DNA of 21,515 nucleotides from an uncultured Collinsella sp. (lineage in GTDB: Bacteria; Actinomycetota; Coriobacteriia; Coriobacteriales; Coriobacteriaceae), in assembly GCA_900548935.1 (NCBI GenBank), contig URMR01000017.1:1-21515 (forward strand), given 5' to 3'. Shown piece by piece: positions 6,098-12,897 of this stretch (positions are counted from its first letter, which is position 1; each line of letters starts with the position of its first letter). The translations under genes were made by a program, and so were the position numbers. The notes under the pieces were generated by a model that worked only from the letters and a program-made list of their open reading frames with translations, ran no database searches and was not told the DNA's origin.

Positions 6098-7321
6098 ATG
6101 GGACGTTTTACCAATCCTCGCGATCTGTACTTTGGTGAGGGCGCTCGCCACGAGGTAAAGAACCTCAAGGGCAAGAAGGCCATCATCGTTTCTGGCGGCA
6201 GCTCTATGCGCCGCGGCGGGTTCCTGCAGGACGTTGAGGCCGACCTCAAAGAGGGCGGCTTCGAGGTCAAGCTGTTCGAGGGCGTCGAGTCCGATCCCTC
6301 CATCGAGACCGTCATGAAGGGCGCAGCCGCTATGCGCGACTTCGAGCCCGACTGGATCGTTGCTATCGGTGGCGGTTCGCCCATCGATGCCGCTAAGGCC
6401 ATGTGGGTCTTCTACGAGTATCCCGAGGAGTCCTTCGACAACATTATCCAGCCGTTCAGCTTCCCCGAGCTGCGTCAGAAGGCTCACTTCTGCGCCATTT
6501 CCTCTACCTCCGGCACCGCTACCGAGGTCACTGCCTTCTCCGTCATCACCGACTACGCCAAGGGCATCAAGTACCCGCTGGCCGACTTCAACATCACCCC
6601 TGATGTCGCCATCGTCGACCCCGAGCTCACCTACACCATGCCCGCCAAGCTGTGCGCTCACACCGGCATGGACGCTCTGACCCACTGCATGGAGGCCTAC
6701 GTTTCCACCTGTGCCTCTATGTTCACCGACGCCAACGCTCTGCACGGCATCCGCGAGATCGTCGAGTGGCTGCCCAAGTCCTATGCTGGCGACCATGAGG
6801 CCCGTCAGCACATGCACGAGGCTCAGTGCATCGCCGGTATCGCCTTCTCCTCGGGCCTGCTCGGCATCGTTCACTCCATGGCTCACAAGACCGGTGCAGC
6901 CTTTGAGAACGGCCACATCATCCACGGTGCTGCTAACGCCATGTACCTGGGCAAGGTCATCCAGTGGAACTCCAAGGATCCGCGCGCTGCCGAGCGTTAC
7001 GCTTACGTGGCCAAGGAGATCCTGCACCTTCCCGGCGAGACCAACGAGGAGCTCATCGCCGCGCTCGTCCAGAAGATTCGCGACCTCAACGATCAGCTCA
7101 ACATTCCGCAGTCCATCAAGGATTACGCGAATGGTGGCGTGAAGGTCGACGCCGAGAACCCGCAGATGGTTTCCGAGGAGGAGTTCCTCGCGAAGCTCCC
7201 CGAGATCGCCGCGAACGCCGAGCAGGACGCCTGCACGCCGGAGAACCCGCGTGAGACCAAGGCTGCCGACTTCGAGAAGATCCTCAAGGCCTGCTACTAC
7301 GACACCGACATCGATTTCTAA
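6098..7321 (+). CDS. Iron-containing alcohol dehydrogenase (group III)
   Basis: This 407-residue NAD(P)-dependent dehydrogenase belongs to the Fe-ADH family, which reduces aldehydes to alcohols in the cytoplasm to regenerate NAD(P)+ during fermentation. AIGGGSPIDAAK (89-100) is the pyrophosphate-binding loop. The likely metal ligands are D192, H196 (GMDALTHCMEAY), H259 (GIVHSMAH) and H276 (HIIHGAAN). The N-terminal region FTNPRDLYFGEGA is the usual entry strand. TTAGGAGG lies seven bases before the chosen ATG, so the upstream in-frame start at 6047 is rejected. The codon choice is strongly skewed to C-ending codons (AAC, ATC, GAC, TTC), more than in neighbouring genes, which suggests high expression. 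It has a long leader and its own terminator. The substrate could be ethanol, butanol, a diol or lactaldehyde and cannot be settled from sequence. Confidence 0.9.
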   Translation: MGRFTNPRDLYFGEGARHEVKNLKGKKAIIVSGGSSMRRGGFLQDVEADLKEGGFEVKLFEGVESDPSIETVMKGAAAMRDFEPDWIVAIGGGSPIDAAKAMWVFYEYPEESFDNIIQPFSFPELRQKAHFCAISSTSGTATEVTAFSVITDYAKGIKYPLADFNITPDVAIVDPELTYTMPAKLCAHTGMDALTHCMEAYVSTCASMFTDANALHGIREIVEWLPKSYAGDHEARQHMHEAQCIAGIAFSSGLLGIVHSMAHKTGAAFENGHIIHGAANAMYLGKVIQWNSKDPRAAERYAYVAKEILHLPGETNEELIAALVQKIRDLNDQLNIPQSIKDYANGGVKVDAENPQMVSEEEFLAKLPEIAANAEQDACTPENPRETKAADFEKILKACYYDTDIDF

Positions 7322-7343
7322 TCGACTCTTGTTATCGTAATGA

Positions 7344-7383
7344 GGGGCTCCGCACGTATCCGTACGGAGCCCCTTTCTTTTTA
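7344..7383 (+). terminator. Terminator of the iron-type alcohol dehydrogenase
   Basis: GGGGCTCCG (7344-7352) pairs with CGGAGCCCC (7365-7373), extended inward by ACG/CGT across one mismatch. It is followed by TTTCTTTTT. It lies 22 bases after the stop. Confidence 0.93.
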
Positions 7384-7405
7384 ATTATTAGAGAATGGGA
7401 TAAAA

Positions 7406-8506
7406 ATGGCTGCAATCTTCAATAGCCCCAGCAAGTACATCCAGGGCCCGGACGAGCTCGCCAAGCTCGGCTCTTACGTTGAGCCGCTCGGCGCTAAGGC
7501 CCTCGTCATCGTGACGCCTTCGGGCAAGAAGCGCGTCGGCACCAAGATCGAGGGCGGCTTTGCCGAGGCTAAGGCCGAGCTGCTGTTTGAGGACTTTAAC
7601 GGCGAATGCTCCAAAGGCGAGGTCGATCTCCTGGTTGCGCTCGCCCGCGACAACGGTTGCGACATCATCGTCGGCGTCGGTGGCGGCAAGATCCTCGACA
7701 CCGCGAAGGCCGTCGCCTATTACCTGGAGTCCCCGGTTATCATTTGCCCCACCATTGCCTCGACCGATGCACCGTGTTCGGCGCTTTCGGTGCTTTACAC
7801 CGATGACGGCCAGTTCGATAAGTACCTCTTCCTTAAGGCAAACCCCAATATCGTCCTGATGGATACGACGGTTATCGCGGCGAGCCCGGTGCGCCTGACG
7901 GTTTCCGGTATGGGCGATGCGCTCGCAACCTACTTTGAGGCCCAGGCGACGCATGATGCCGACGGTGGCACTTGCGCCGGCGGCAAGGGCGGCATGGCCG
8001 GCCTGGCGCTCGCTAAGCTCTGCTACGAGACGCTTATGGCCGATGGCGTCAAGGCCAAGGTCGCGCTGGAGAAGGGTGCGCTGACGCCTGCCGTCGAGCA
8101 TATCATCGAGGCCAATACGCTGCTTTCGGGCATTGGCTTTGAGAGCTCGGGCCTTGCTGCTGCTCATGCCATCCACAATGGCCTGACGATGCTGCCCGAG
8201 TGCCACGGCATGTATCACGGCGAGAAGGTCGCCTTTGGCACCATCGTCCAGCTGGTACTCGAGGATGCCCCGACTGAGAAACTCGAGGAAGTCTTGGGCT
8301 TCTGCATTGAGCTGGGCCTGCCGGTCACGATGAAGGAACTTGGCGTTGCCGAGCTTACGCGCGACCAGACCATGATTGTTGCCGAGGCCGCCTGCGCGCC
8401 CGATGACACCATGTGCAACATGCCGTTTGAGGTGACGCCCGAGATGGTCGCAAACGCCATCCTGGGTGCCGACGCGCTGGGTCATTATTACCTTATGGAT
8501 GAGTAA
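7406..8506 (+). CDS. gldA: Glycerol dehydrogenase
   Basis: This 366-residue protein of the GldA branch of the Fe-ADH superfamily catalyses NAD-dependent oxidation of glycerol to dihydroxyacetone, or the reverse. GVGGGKILDTAKAVAYY (90-106) binds NAD. The metal ligands are D171 (GMGDALATYFEA), H254 (LAAAHAIHNGL) and H271 (CHGMYHGEKVAFG), matching the Asp/His/His zinc set of characterised GldA. Length and order of motifs are normal, so it should be active. The start is the ATG in AAAAATGGCTGC, with a modest Shine-Dalgarno (GAGAATGGGAT). It follows the alcohol dehydrogenase terminator, so it needs its own promoter, which I cannot locate with confidence in the 22-base space. Other small polyols are possible substrates. 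Confidence 0.92.
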   Translation: MAAIFNSPSKYIQGPDELAKLGSYVEPLGAKALVIVTPSGKKRVGTKIEGGFAEAKAELLFEDFNGECSKGEVDLLVALARDNGCDIIVGVGGGKILDTAKAVAYYLESPVIICPTIASTDAPCSALSVLYTDDGQFDKYLFLKANPNIVLMDTTVIAASPVRLTVSGMGDALATYFEAQATHDADGGTCAGGKGGMAGLALAKLCYETLMADGVKAKVALEKGALTPAVEHIIEANTLLSGIGFESSGLAAAHAIHNGLTMLPECHGMYHGEKVAFGTIVQLVLEDAPTEKLEEVLGFCIELGLPVTMKELGVAELTRDQTMIVAEAACAPDDTMCNMPFEVTPEMVANAILGADALGHYYLMDE

Positions 8507-8519
8507 AACATATCTAAGG

Positions 8520-8555
8520 AAGGGGCAGATCCGACAGATGGCTTTGTCCCTTTTT
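8520..8555 (+). terminator. Terminator of gldA
   Basis: AAGGGGCAG (8520-8528) pairs with CTTTGTCCCTT (8542-8552), using two G-U pairs. Five T residues lie at 8551-8555. It begins 14 bases after the gldA stop. Confidence 0.75.
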
Positions 8556-8559
8556 GCTG

Positions 8560-8621
8560 TGGTGCAAAGCGGCCTGTCTCCAATGCACAAGTTGGTGCAG
8601 GGGGCAGGTTACTTTGCACCA
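8560..8621. repeat. Long imperfect inverted repeat after the gldA terminator
   Basis: TGGTGCAAAG (8560-8569) pairs perfectly with CTTTGCACCA (8612-8621). Inner segments pair too: CCTGTCTCC with GGGGGCAGG, and GCAC with GTGC. The 62 bases can therefore fold into one long hairpin. No T run follows on either strand. It lies between a terminator and the next start codon, so it could be a mobile intergenic repeat or leader structure. Confidence 0.55.
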
Positions 8622-8651
8622 ATCGTTGTTTGATGAAGGGCAGATTCTCGT

Positions 8652-9158
8652 ATGGCGCTTCCCATGGTTTATGGCGGTCCCGGCCGGTATGTTCAGGGGC
8701 CGGGCGAACTTTCGCGTCAGGGCAGGTATCTGTCATGGTTGGGCTGCGCTGCCTATGTCTTGTTTGACCAGGGCACTGAGGATCGGCTGTGCAAGCAGAT
8801 CGTCGATGGATTTCTGGACGACGATCTAAGCGAGCCGTTCTTCAAGATTTACAACGGTCCGTGTACGGAAGACGCCGTTGTCGAAATGGCTAAGGAAGCC
8901 CAAGCCGAGTATTGCGACATGGTAGTGGGTATTGGCGGCGGCAAGATGCTCGATATCGCCAAGGCCGTTGCGTTTTATGCCGAGTTGCCGTTGTGCGTAT
9001 GCCCCACGGCGGCTTCGATGGACGGTCCGTGCAGCGAGATTTCCGATGCCGATCTGCAGGGTGTTGCAAATGCGGTCTTTAGAAACGAGCGTAACATGGC
9101 CAACGAGCAGGTCAAGGTGACCAAACAAAAGCTCGTGCAGCTCATGTGCGAGGCATAG
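8652..9158 (+). pseudogene. Glycerol dehydrogenase relic with large in-frame internal deletion
   Basis: This 168-codon frame begins like GldA: VYGGPGRYVQGPGEL, then VVGIGGGKMLDIAKAVAFY (91-109) and PTAASMDGPCSEI. These correspond to residues 1 to about 126 of the neighbouring gldA product. At about residue 131 (near base 9042) it jumps to DADLQGVANAVFRNERNMAN, matching the GldA C-terminus (gldA residues about 318-355). About 190 residues are missing, including all three metal ligands (Asp, His, His), so it cannot be an active dehydrogenase. The frame is intact, and GAAGGG lies at a reasonable distance before the ATG, so a short protein may still be made. It is probably the remains of a second, diverged dehydrogenase gene, not a fresh copy of gldA, since the sequences differ widely. 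Confidence 0.8.
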
Positions 9159-9188
9159 CTTGGCGCTTGATTGACCTTGTGCAATCGA

Positions 9189-9219
9189 GGCGGCGATAGG
9201 CCATGGGCTATTTGCCGCC
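9189..9219 (+). promoter_or_regulatory. Hairpin downstream of the dehydrogenase relic
   Basis: GGCGGC (9189-9194) pairs with GCCGCC (9214-9219), and the stem continues inward with ATAG-GCC / GGC-TAT around ATG. There is no T run after it, so at best it is a weak terminator. Confidence 0.4.
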
Positions 9220-9264
9220 AAGGGCACTCTGCGTGTAATTTGCCCGAGGCGTGGGCCGATAGCG

Positions 9265-9270
9265 TATCAT
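9265..9270 (+). promoter_or_regulatory. Possible -10 box for the 4Fe-4S protein gene
   Basis: TATCAT lies 40 bases before the start codon. TTGCCC at 9240-9245 is a possible -35 with a 19-base spacer, which is longer than usual. This is a weak prediction. Confidence 0.25.
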
Positions 9271-9310
9271 TATCTCTTGCTTGTTTGCACTGCTCAGGGA
9301 GGGGCCGCGC

Positions 9311-10564
9311 ATGGCGCAGGAACACGATCTGTTTGATGACATTATCGAGATCAGCAAGGGTTTCGACTTTCTTAAAAACCCGCTTGGCGGCGTGACCGAC
9401 GCGCTCGATCCATCGGCGCCGCAGTGGAATCCTGCCGACTACAAGGAGCGTCCGCGCGGTAACACCATTCCATGCCTGACCTGCAAAAACGAAAAGAGCG
9501 GCTGCACCGCGTGCATGGACGTGTGCCCGGTCAACGCCATCGAGGTCGAGGAGGACGCCATCGAGATCCTCGACTCCTGTCGCAAGTGCGGACTGTGCGC
9601 CGCTGCCTGTCCGACCGAGGCGATCATCTCGCCGCGCCTGGCGCCCAAAAACCTGTATGACGATATTGTCTCGGCGGCTACGAGCCACGAGACCGCCTAC
9701 GTTACCTGCACGCGTGCCCTTAAGCGCATGCCGCGCGAGAACGAGGTCGTCGTCGCCTGCGTGGGCGATATTACTGCCGAGACCTGGTTCTCGGTACTGG
9801 CCGACTATCCTAACGTGAGTGTGTACCTGCCGTTGGGCGTGTGCGATAAATGCCGCAACACCGGCGGTGAGGACATTCTGGGCGAGGCAATTGCGAAGGC
9901 CGAGGAGTGGTCTGGCACGGGTATGGGCCTGGAAGTCGACCCCAAGAGCCTCAAGTGCCATAAGCTTCGCGAGTACGAGCGCAAGGAGTACATGGAAAAG
10001 ATTGCCCGCACCACGGGCCTGACGGTGACCAAGCTCAACCCGGCGACGGCAGCGCTGGCCTCGGTGACGCAAAAGCTCAAGGCCCATCGCCATCAGATTA
10101 CCCAGCTGGAGCGCACGCTCAACACCATGTGCGGCACCACGACGACCAAGCGCCGCCGTTCGCTCACCCATGGGCGGCAGCTGGTGCTCTCGACGCTGCA
10201 GAACCATCCCGAGCTTGCCCAGAACATGCAGGTGAGCACGCCGGAGTGCGATTTTGAAAAGTGCACGTCGTGCGGCGAGTGCGTCAACGTGTGTCCCACG
10301 TTTGCCTGTGATCTGGTGGGAAGCGGCCGCTTTGCGTTGGAGTCCACGTATTGCTTGGGCTGCGGTGCCTGCGCCAAGGTGTGTCCCGAGCATGCGCTCA
10401 AGCTGGTCGAACACGATGCGTCCAACTTGGTTGTCGTCGACCCCGAGGCCGAGGAAAAGGCCGCCCGGAAGGCGAAGGCTCACGAAGAAGCTGAGAAGGT
10501 CAAGGCCGAGGCAAAGGCCAAGCTCGACAAGATGCTCGATCAGGTGGAGAAGCTCGCGGACTAG
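9311..10564 (+). CDS. Protein with two double-[4Fe-4S] modules and a C-terminal coiled coil
   Basis: This 417-residue protein was placed at the ATG at 9311 because GGGAGGGG precedes it. An in-frame start at 9281 lacks a comparable site. The N-terminal module has C55, C58, C65, C68 and C72, then C90, C93, C96 and C100. The C-terminal module has C318, C321, C324, C328 and C348, C351, C354, C358. That is enough cysteine for four [4Fe-4S] clusters. The middle (about 130-220) has VVACVGDITAETWF, then CDKC at 178-181 and C216, resembling a sensor or partner domain seen in some polyferredoxins. The last 45 residues are a highly charged Ala/Lys/Glu helix. There is no Tat signal or membrane segment, so it is probably a cytoplasmic electron carrier. 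Its partner enzyme is not in the window, and the nearby dehydrogenases use NAD(P). I cannot give a specific gene name. Confidence 0.8.
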   Translation: MAQEHDLFDDIIEISKGFDFLKNPLGGVTDALDPSAPQWNPADYKERPRGNTIPCLTCKNEKSGCTACMDVCPVNAIEVEEDAIEILDSCRKCGLCAAACPTEAIISPRLAPKNLYDDIVSAATSHETAYVTCTRALKRMPRENEVVVACVGDITAETWFSVLADYPNVSVYLPLGVCDKCRNTGGEDILGEAIAKAEEWSGTGMGLEVDPKSLKCHKLREYERKEYMEKIARTTGLTVTKLNPATAALASVTQKLKAHRHQITQLERTLNTMCGTTTTKRRRSLTHGRQLVLSTLQNHPELAQNMQVSTPECDFEKCTSCGECVNVCPTFACDLVGSGRFALESTYCLGCGACAKVCPEHALKLVEHDASNLVVVDPEAEEKAARKAKAHEEAEKVKAEAKAKLDKMLDQVEKLAD

Positions 10565-10581
10565 CTAAACGAGCGTAAATG

Positions 10582-10612
10582 ATGGCCGGCGGGACAGGTG
10601 CTGCCCCGCCGG
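10582..10612. repeat. GC-rich hairpin followed by an A run
   Basis: GGCCGGCGGG pairs perfectly with CCCGCCGGCC (10 bp, 11-base loop). It is directly followed on the plus strand by AAAAAA. It lies 18 bases after the stop of the 4Fe-4S gene, where a terminator is expected, but the T run is on the wrong side for that gene. On the minus strand the T run precedes it and belongs to the neighbouring hairpin. Confidence 0.5.
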
Positions 10613-10685
10613 CCAAAAAAGTTGCGGTGGAATAGTTCCTGTTTTGCCCTTAAGCTGGCCATTCTAGGAACTATTCCACCGCAAC
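10613..10685 (-). terminator. Terminator of the dehydrogenase-gntR transcript with a 20-bp perfect stem
   Basis: GTTGCGGTGGAATAGTTCCT (about 10620-10639) pairs with its exact complement at about 10666-10685 around a 26-base loop. On the minus strand TTTTTT follows directly. It lies 11 bases after the gntR stop. The stem is unusually long and perfect for a terminator. Confidence 0.7.
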
Positions 10686-10695
10686 TAATAGATGG

Positions 10696-11451
10696 TTAGC
10701 TCATACTGCTCTGATGGGTCTCGCTGCCGTTATTGCGGCGGGTGACCGTTTCGTGGAGTAAAAAGAAGCTGGGAACCTGTTTGGTCTCGGTGTATTCCAT
10801 AAGGATACCGTCGGCGTTGTAGGTCTGTCCGCGTACAACAGCGAGTGCGTTAAAGTCGTCGAGATCGAGTACGCGTGCATCCTCGGGCGTGGGATGCTCA
10901 ATCGTTACATCGCGCTTGCCCGTGGCAATCTTAATGCCAAGGCCTTCTTCGAGGTAACGATAGATCGAGTCGTTGACAATCTCGGGTGTCAGCCCCGGTA
11001 CTTGTGAGCTTAGGTAATAGGAGTCGTCGGAGCACACGGCCCGTCCGTCTGCATAACGGATGCGTTTGGCGCGTGTGAGCTCACAGCCTTCGGGAAACCC
11101 GGTAATCTTGGAGAGCGCCTTGCTGCAGATGAGGAGCTCAAAGACGGTGGTGACAGTCTTGAGCTCAAAGCCTCGGTTGACCGCGATTTCCTTAAAGGTC
11201 TCGAGTCCGCCGCCGCCACGACTCTTCTCGTCACTGATGTTGCGAATGACGCGCATGCCTTTGCCTTGCTGGGGGAGCACGTAACCATCTGCCGCAAGCA
11301 TCGAGATGGCGCGACGGACCGTCATGCGCGAACAGTTAAACAGCTGCGTGAGCTCAGTCTCCGAAGGCAGATAACTCTGATAGGCGTATGTGCCGTCGTC
11401 AATCGACTGCTTCACGTTGTCATAAATGGTTTGGAAGATGGCTCGCGCCAC
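10696..11451 (-). CDS. GntR-family transcriptional regulator with UTRA domain
   Basis: This 251-residue DNA-binding protein belongs to the HutC/TreR branch of GntR. Residues about 5-70 form the winged helix-turn-helix: YLPSETELTQLFNCSRMTVRRAISMLAADGYVLPQQGKGMRV. Residues about 90-235 form the UTRA ligand-binding domain, with the closing pattern YNADGILMEYTETKQVP. It starts with GTG, preceded by AGGAG at seven bases. It is the second gene of a minus-strand transcript behind the zinc-type dehydrogenase. The intergenic region of the divergent sugar operon holds palindromes of the type this branch binds, so it probably represses both arms, with a phosphorylated alpha-glucoside as inducer. That ligand is inferred from its neighbours. 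Confidence 0.88.
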   Translation of the reverse strand: MARAIFQTIYDNVKQSIDDGTYAYQSYLPSETELTQLFNCSRMTVRRAISMLAADGYVLPQQGKGMRVIRNISDEKSRGGGGLETFKEIAVNRGFELKTVTTVFELLICSKALSKITGFPEGCELTRAKRIRYADGRAVCSDDSYYLSSQVPGLTPEIVNDSIYRYLEEGLGIKIATGKRDVTIEHPTPEDARVLDLDDFNALAVVRGQTYNADGILMEYTETKQVPSFFLLHETVTRRNNGSETHQSSMS

Positions 11452-11472
11452 GACGGTCTCCTAGAGTTGAGT

Positions 11473-11502
11473 GCGCGAGCGGTGGATGAGGACCGCTCGC
11501 GC
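11473..11502. promoter_or_regulatory. Perfect 11-bp hairpin between the dehydrogenase and gntR genes
   Basis: GCGCGAGCGGT (11473-11483) pairs with ACCGCTCGCGC (11492-11502) around eight bases. It has no T run. It lies in the 65-base gap between two co-directional minus-strand genes, so it may limit read-through or protect the upstream mRNA, making regulator levels lower than dehydrogenase levels. Confidence 0.55.
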
Positions 11503-11516
11503 AGGTGTCGATCGAT

Positions 11517-12542
11517 TTACTTGCTGGGGTCGATTATATATTTACCCATGGCACGCAGAGCTGGGTCTGACAGGATGGCGCCGAGTTCGTCGAGGGAAGC
11601 CACCTTGGCGACCATCGAGGATACGTCGAGCCTGCCAGAGTCGATGAGCTCGAGCGCGCGACGCTGCGTATAAGGGTTGATGTAGGACGAGGTAAGCACA
11701 AGCTCCTTCTGGAAGACCTCGAAGGGCTTGACGGTGATTGTCTCATCGGGCTTGGTGAGGCCGAACATCATGACCGTAGCCTTGTGGCCGGCGATCTGGA
11801 TGGCCTGCTCGATGGTGACGGGCTTGCCAACACACTCGATAACGACATCGACGTTGCCGACGCCCTCCTGCTTCAGGCGGGCCGGGACGTCCTCGTGGAT
11901 GGAATCAATTGCCAGGTCGGCGCCGAGTTTGAGCGCAACCTCGCGCTTGCCTTCGACGGGCTCGAGCAAGACAACCTTGGTGGCGCCGGCGTTTTTAGCA
12001 AGCTGCATCATGAGCAGACCGATCATGCCACCGCCGATAACGACAACTGTGCTGCCGGGCTTGATGTTGCACATATCGATGCCGTGCAGGCAGCAGGCGA
12101 CGGGCTCGGTCATAGCACCCTGCTCAAAGCTGGTGTGATCGCCCAACTTGTAGACTTGCTGCATATCGACGGAGCAGTACTCGGCAAAGCCGCCGTTAAC
12201 GGTGGTGCCGTAACCGGTCATATGCTCGCAGTAGTGGTTGATTCCGTCGCGGCAGGGTTCGCAGCAGCCGCAGGGATGGTTTGGGTCGATGCACACGCGA
12301 TCGCCCGGTTTAAAGCCAGCGACGTCGCTGCCCACGGCCTCGACAACGCCCGCAAACTCATGACCAAGGATCGTGGGCGGGGTAACGTCGGCTGCACCCT
12401 TGTCGCCTTCGTAGATATGAACGTCGGTACCGCAGACGCCGCAAGCTTTGACGTTGATCAGAACGTCGCGCTTGCCCACGACCGGCTTTGCCGATTCCTC
12501 GACTCTGAGGTCGTGCTTTCCATAGAAGACCGCGCTTTTCAT
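11517..12542 (-). CDS. Zinc-dependent medium-chain dehydrogenase (sorbitol/threonine dehydrogenase type)
   Basis: This 341-residue NAD(P)-dependent oxidoreductase is an MDR-superfamily protein. The catalytic zinc site is C37 (ACGVCGTD), H61-E62 (GHEFAG) and E146 (TEPVAC). The structural zinc site is C91, C94, C97 and C105. The Rossmann motif is GGGMIG at 170-175. All key residues are present and the length is normal. The sequence is closest in style to polyol (sorbitol/xylitol) and threonine dehydrogenases, and the substrate cannot be fixed from sequence. AAGGAG lies six bases before the ATG. It is the first gene of a transcript that also carries gntR, and its promoter has an operator-like palindrome between -35 and -10. 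Co-regulation with an alpha-glucoside PTS suggests it acts on a sugar or polyol derived from that substrate. Confidence 0.88.
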   Translation of the reverse strand: MKSAVFYGKHDLRVEESAKPVVGKRDVLINVKACGVCGTDVHIYEGDKGAADVTPPTILGHEFAGVVEAVGSDVAGFKPGDRVCIDPNHPCGCCEPCRDGINHYCEHMTGYGTTVNGGFAEYCSVDMQQVYKLGDHTSFEQGAMTEPVACCLHGIDMCNIKPGSTVVVIGGGMIGLLMMQLAKNAGATKVVLLEPVEGKREVALKLGADLAIDSIHEDVPARLKQEGVGNVDVVIECVGKPVTIEQAIQIAGHKATVMMFGLTKPDETITVKPFEVFQKELVLTSSYINPYTQRRALELIDSGRLDVSSMVAKVASLDELGAILSDPALRAMGKYIIDPSK

Positions 12543-12578
12543 GGTGACTCCTTAACGTGGCGGTGAATGTTGAAATGA

Positions 12579-12607
12579 AGTATAGGCATGTCTATAGATA
12601 TAGACAA
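12579..12607 (-). promoter_or_regulatory. Promoter of the zinc-type dehydrogenase-gntR transcript
   Basis: On the minus strand TTGTCT (12602-12607) and TATACT (12579-12584) are separated by exactly 17 bases, close to the sigma-70-type consensus. The start site would be near 12572, giving a leader of about 30 bases. An 18-nt palindrome occupies the spacer and overlaps the -35 box, a typical arrangement for repression. Confidence 0.7.
12589..12606. promoter_or_regulatory. Operator 1 for the GntR regulator (probable)
   Basis: TGTCTATAGATATAGACA is a perfect 18-nt palindrome lying within the dehydrogenase promoter. GntR/HutC-type regulators bind palindromes of similar form (TGTnTAnAnA-type, AT-rich centre). 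Binding here would block RNA polymerase. Confidence 0.65.
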
Positions 12608-12608
12608 G

Positions 12609-12623
12609 CACATCTAGACAAGT
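12609..12623. promoter_or_regulatory. Operator 2 for the GntR regulator (probable)
   Basis: On the minus strand this reads ACTTGTCTAGATGTG, with a TCTAGA centre. It matches the site at 12739-12753 (ACTTGTATAGATGAG) at 13 of 15 positions, in opposite orientation. It lies directly upstream of the dehydrogenase -35 box. Confidence 0.5.
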
Positions 12624-12713
12624 AGAAAAGAAATATAAATTTCAGCCATCAGCTATGTCAGATTTAGCAGGGGAAATACTGGACATATACCGTTTACGGC
12701 CAATAATCAACCG

Positions 12714-12742
12714 TTGACTGACTGTAGTATTTATACTAACTT
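12714..12742 (+). promoter_or_regulatory. Possible promoter of the alpha-glucoside PTS operon
   Basis: TTGACT at 12714-12719 is a good -35. The best TATA-like element is TATACT at 12732-12737, but the spacing is only 12 bases. At 17 bases the sequence is the weaker TAACTT (12737-12742). The region is right for the promoter and the exact -10 is unsure. Confidence 0.35.
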
Positions 12743-12753
12743 GTATAGATGAG
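12739..12753. promoter_or_regulatory. Operator 3 for the GntR regulator (probable)
   Basis: ACTTGTATAGATGAG matches the inverted site near 12609-12623 at 13 of 15 positions. It overlaps or follows the probable start of the PTS transcript. This places one related site at each divergent promoter. Confidence 0.5.
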
Positions 12754-12831
12754 TGATGTGATAAAACGTAAGTGCAAGAAGTCAGGGAAGCGGGCCCACC
12801 CGTCCTATTGCACGAGGTACACGCAAACGGC

Positions 12832-12868
12832 GCGTCTGCGGTCTCGAGTGAAGCCAAAACCGCAGCGC
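12832..12868 (+). promoter_or_regulatory. Leader hairpin upstream of the PTS permease gene
   Basis: CTGCGGT (12836-12842) pairs with ACCGCAG (12859-12865), and GCG with CGC just outside, across one bulged base. It sits in a leader of about 150 bases, 29 bases before the start codon. There is no T run and no clear LicT-type antiterminator pattern. Confidence 0.4.
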
Positions 12869-12897
12869 TCCGAATGAAGAGAGGGGGATTCCCCGTC

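Noticed and set aside
8975..10483. Minus-strand open frame of 502 codons opposite the 4Fe-4S gene
   Set aside because: Antisense shadow that covers two different plus-strand genes. The plus strand has perfect cysteine motifs.
12772..12897. Upstream GTG start adding 42 residues to the PTS permease
   Set aside because: The added residues have no permease homology and the GlvC family starts at MxQKIQRFG. A better ribosome-binding site precedes 12898.
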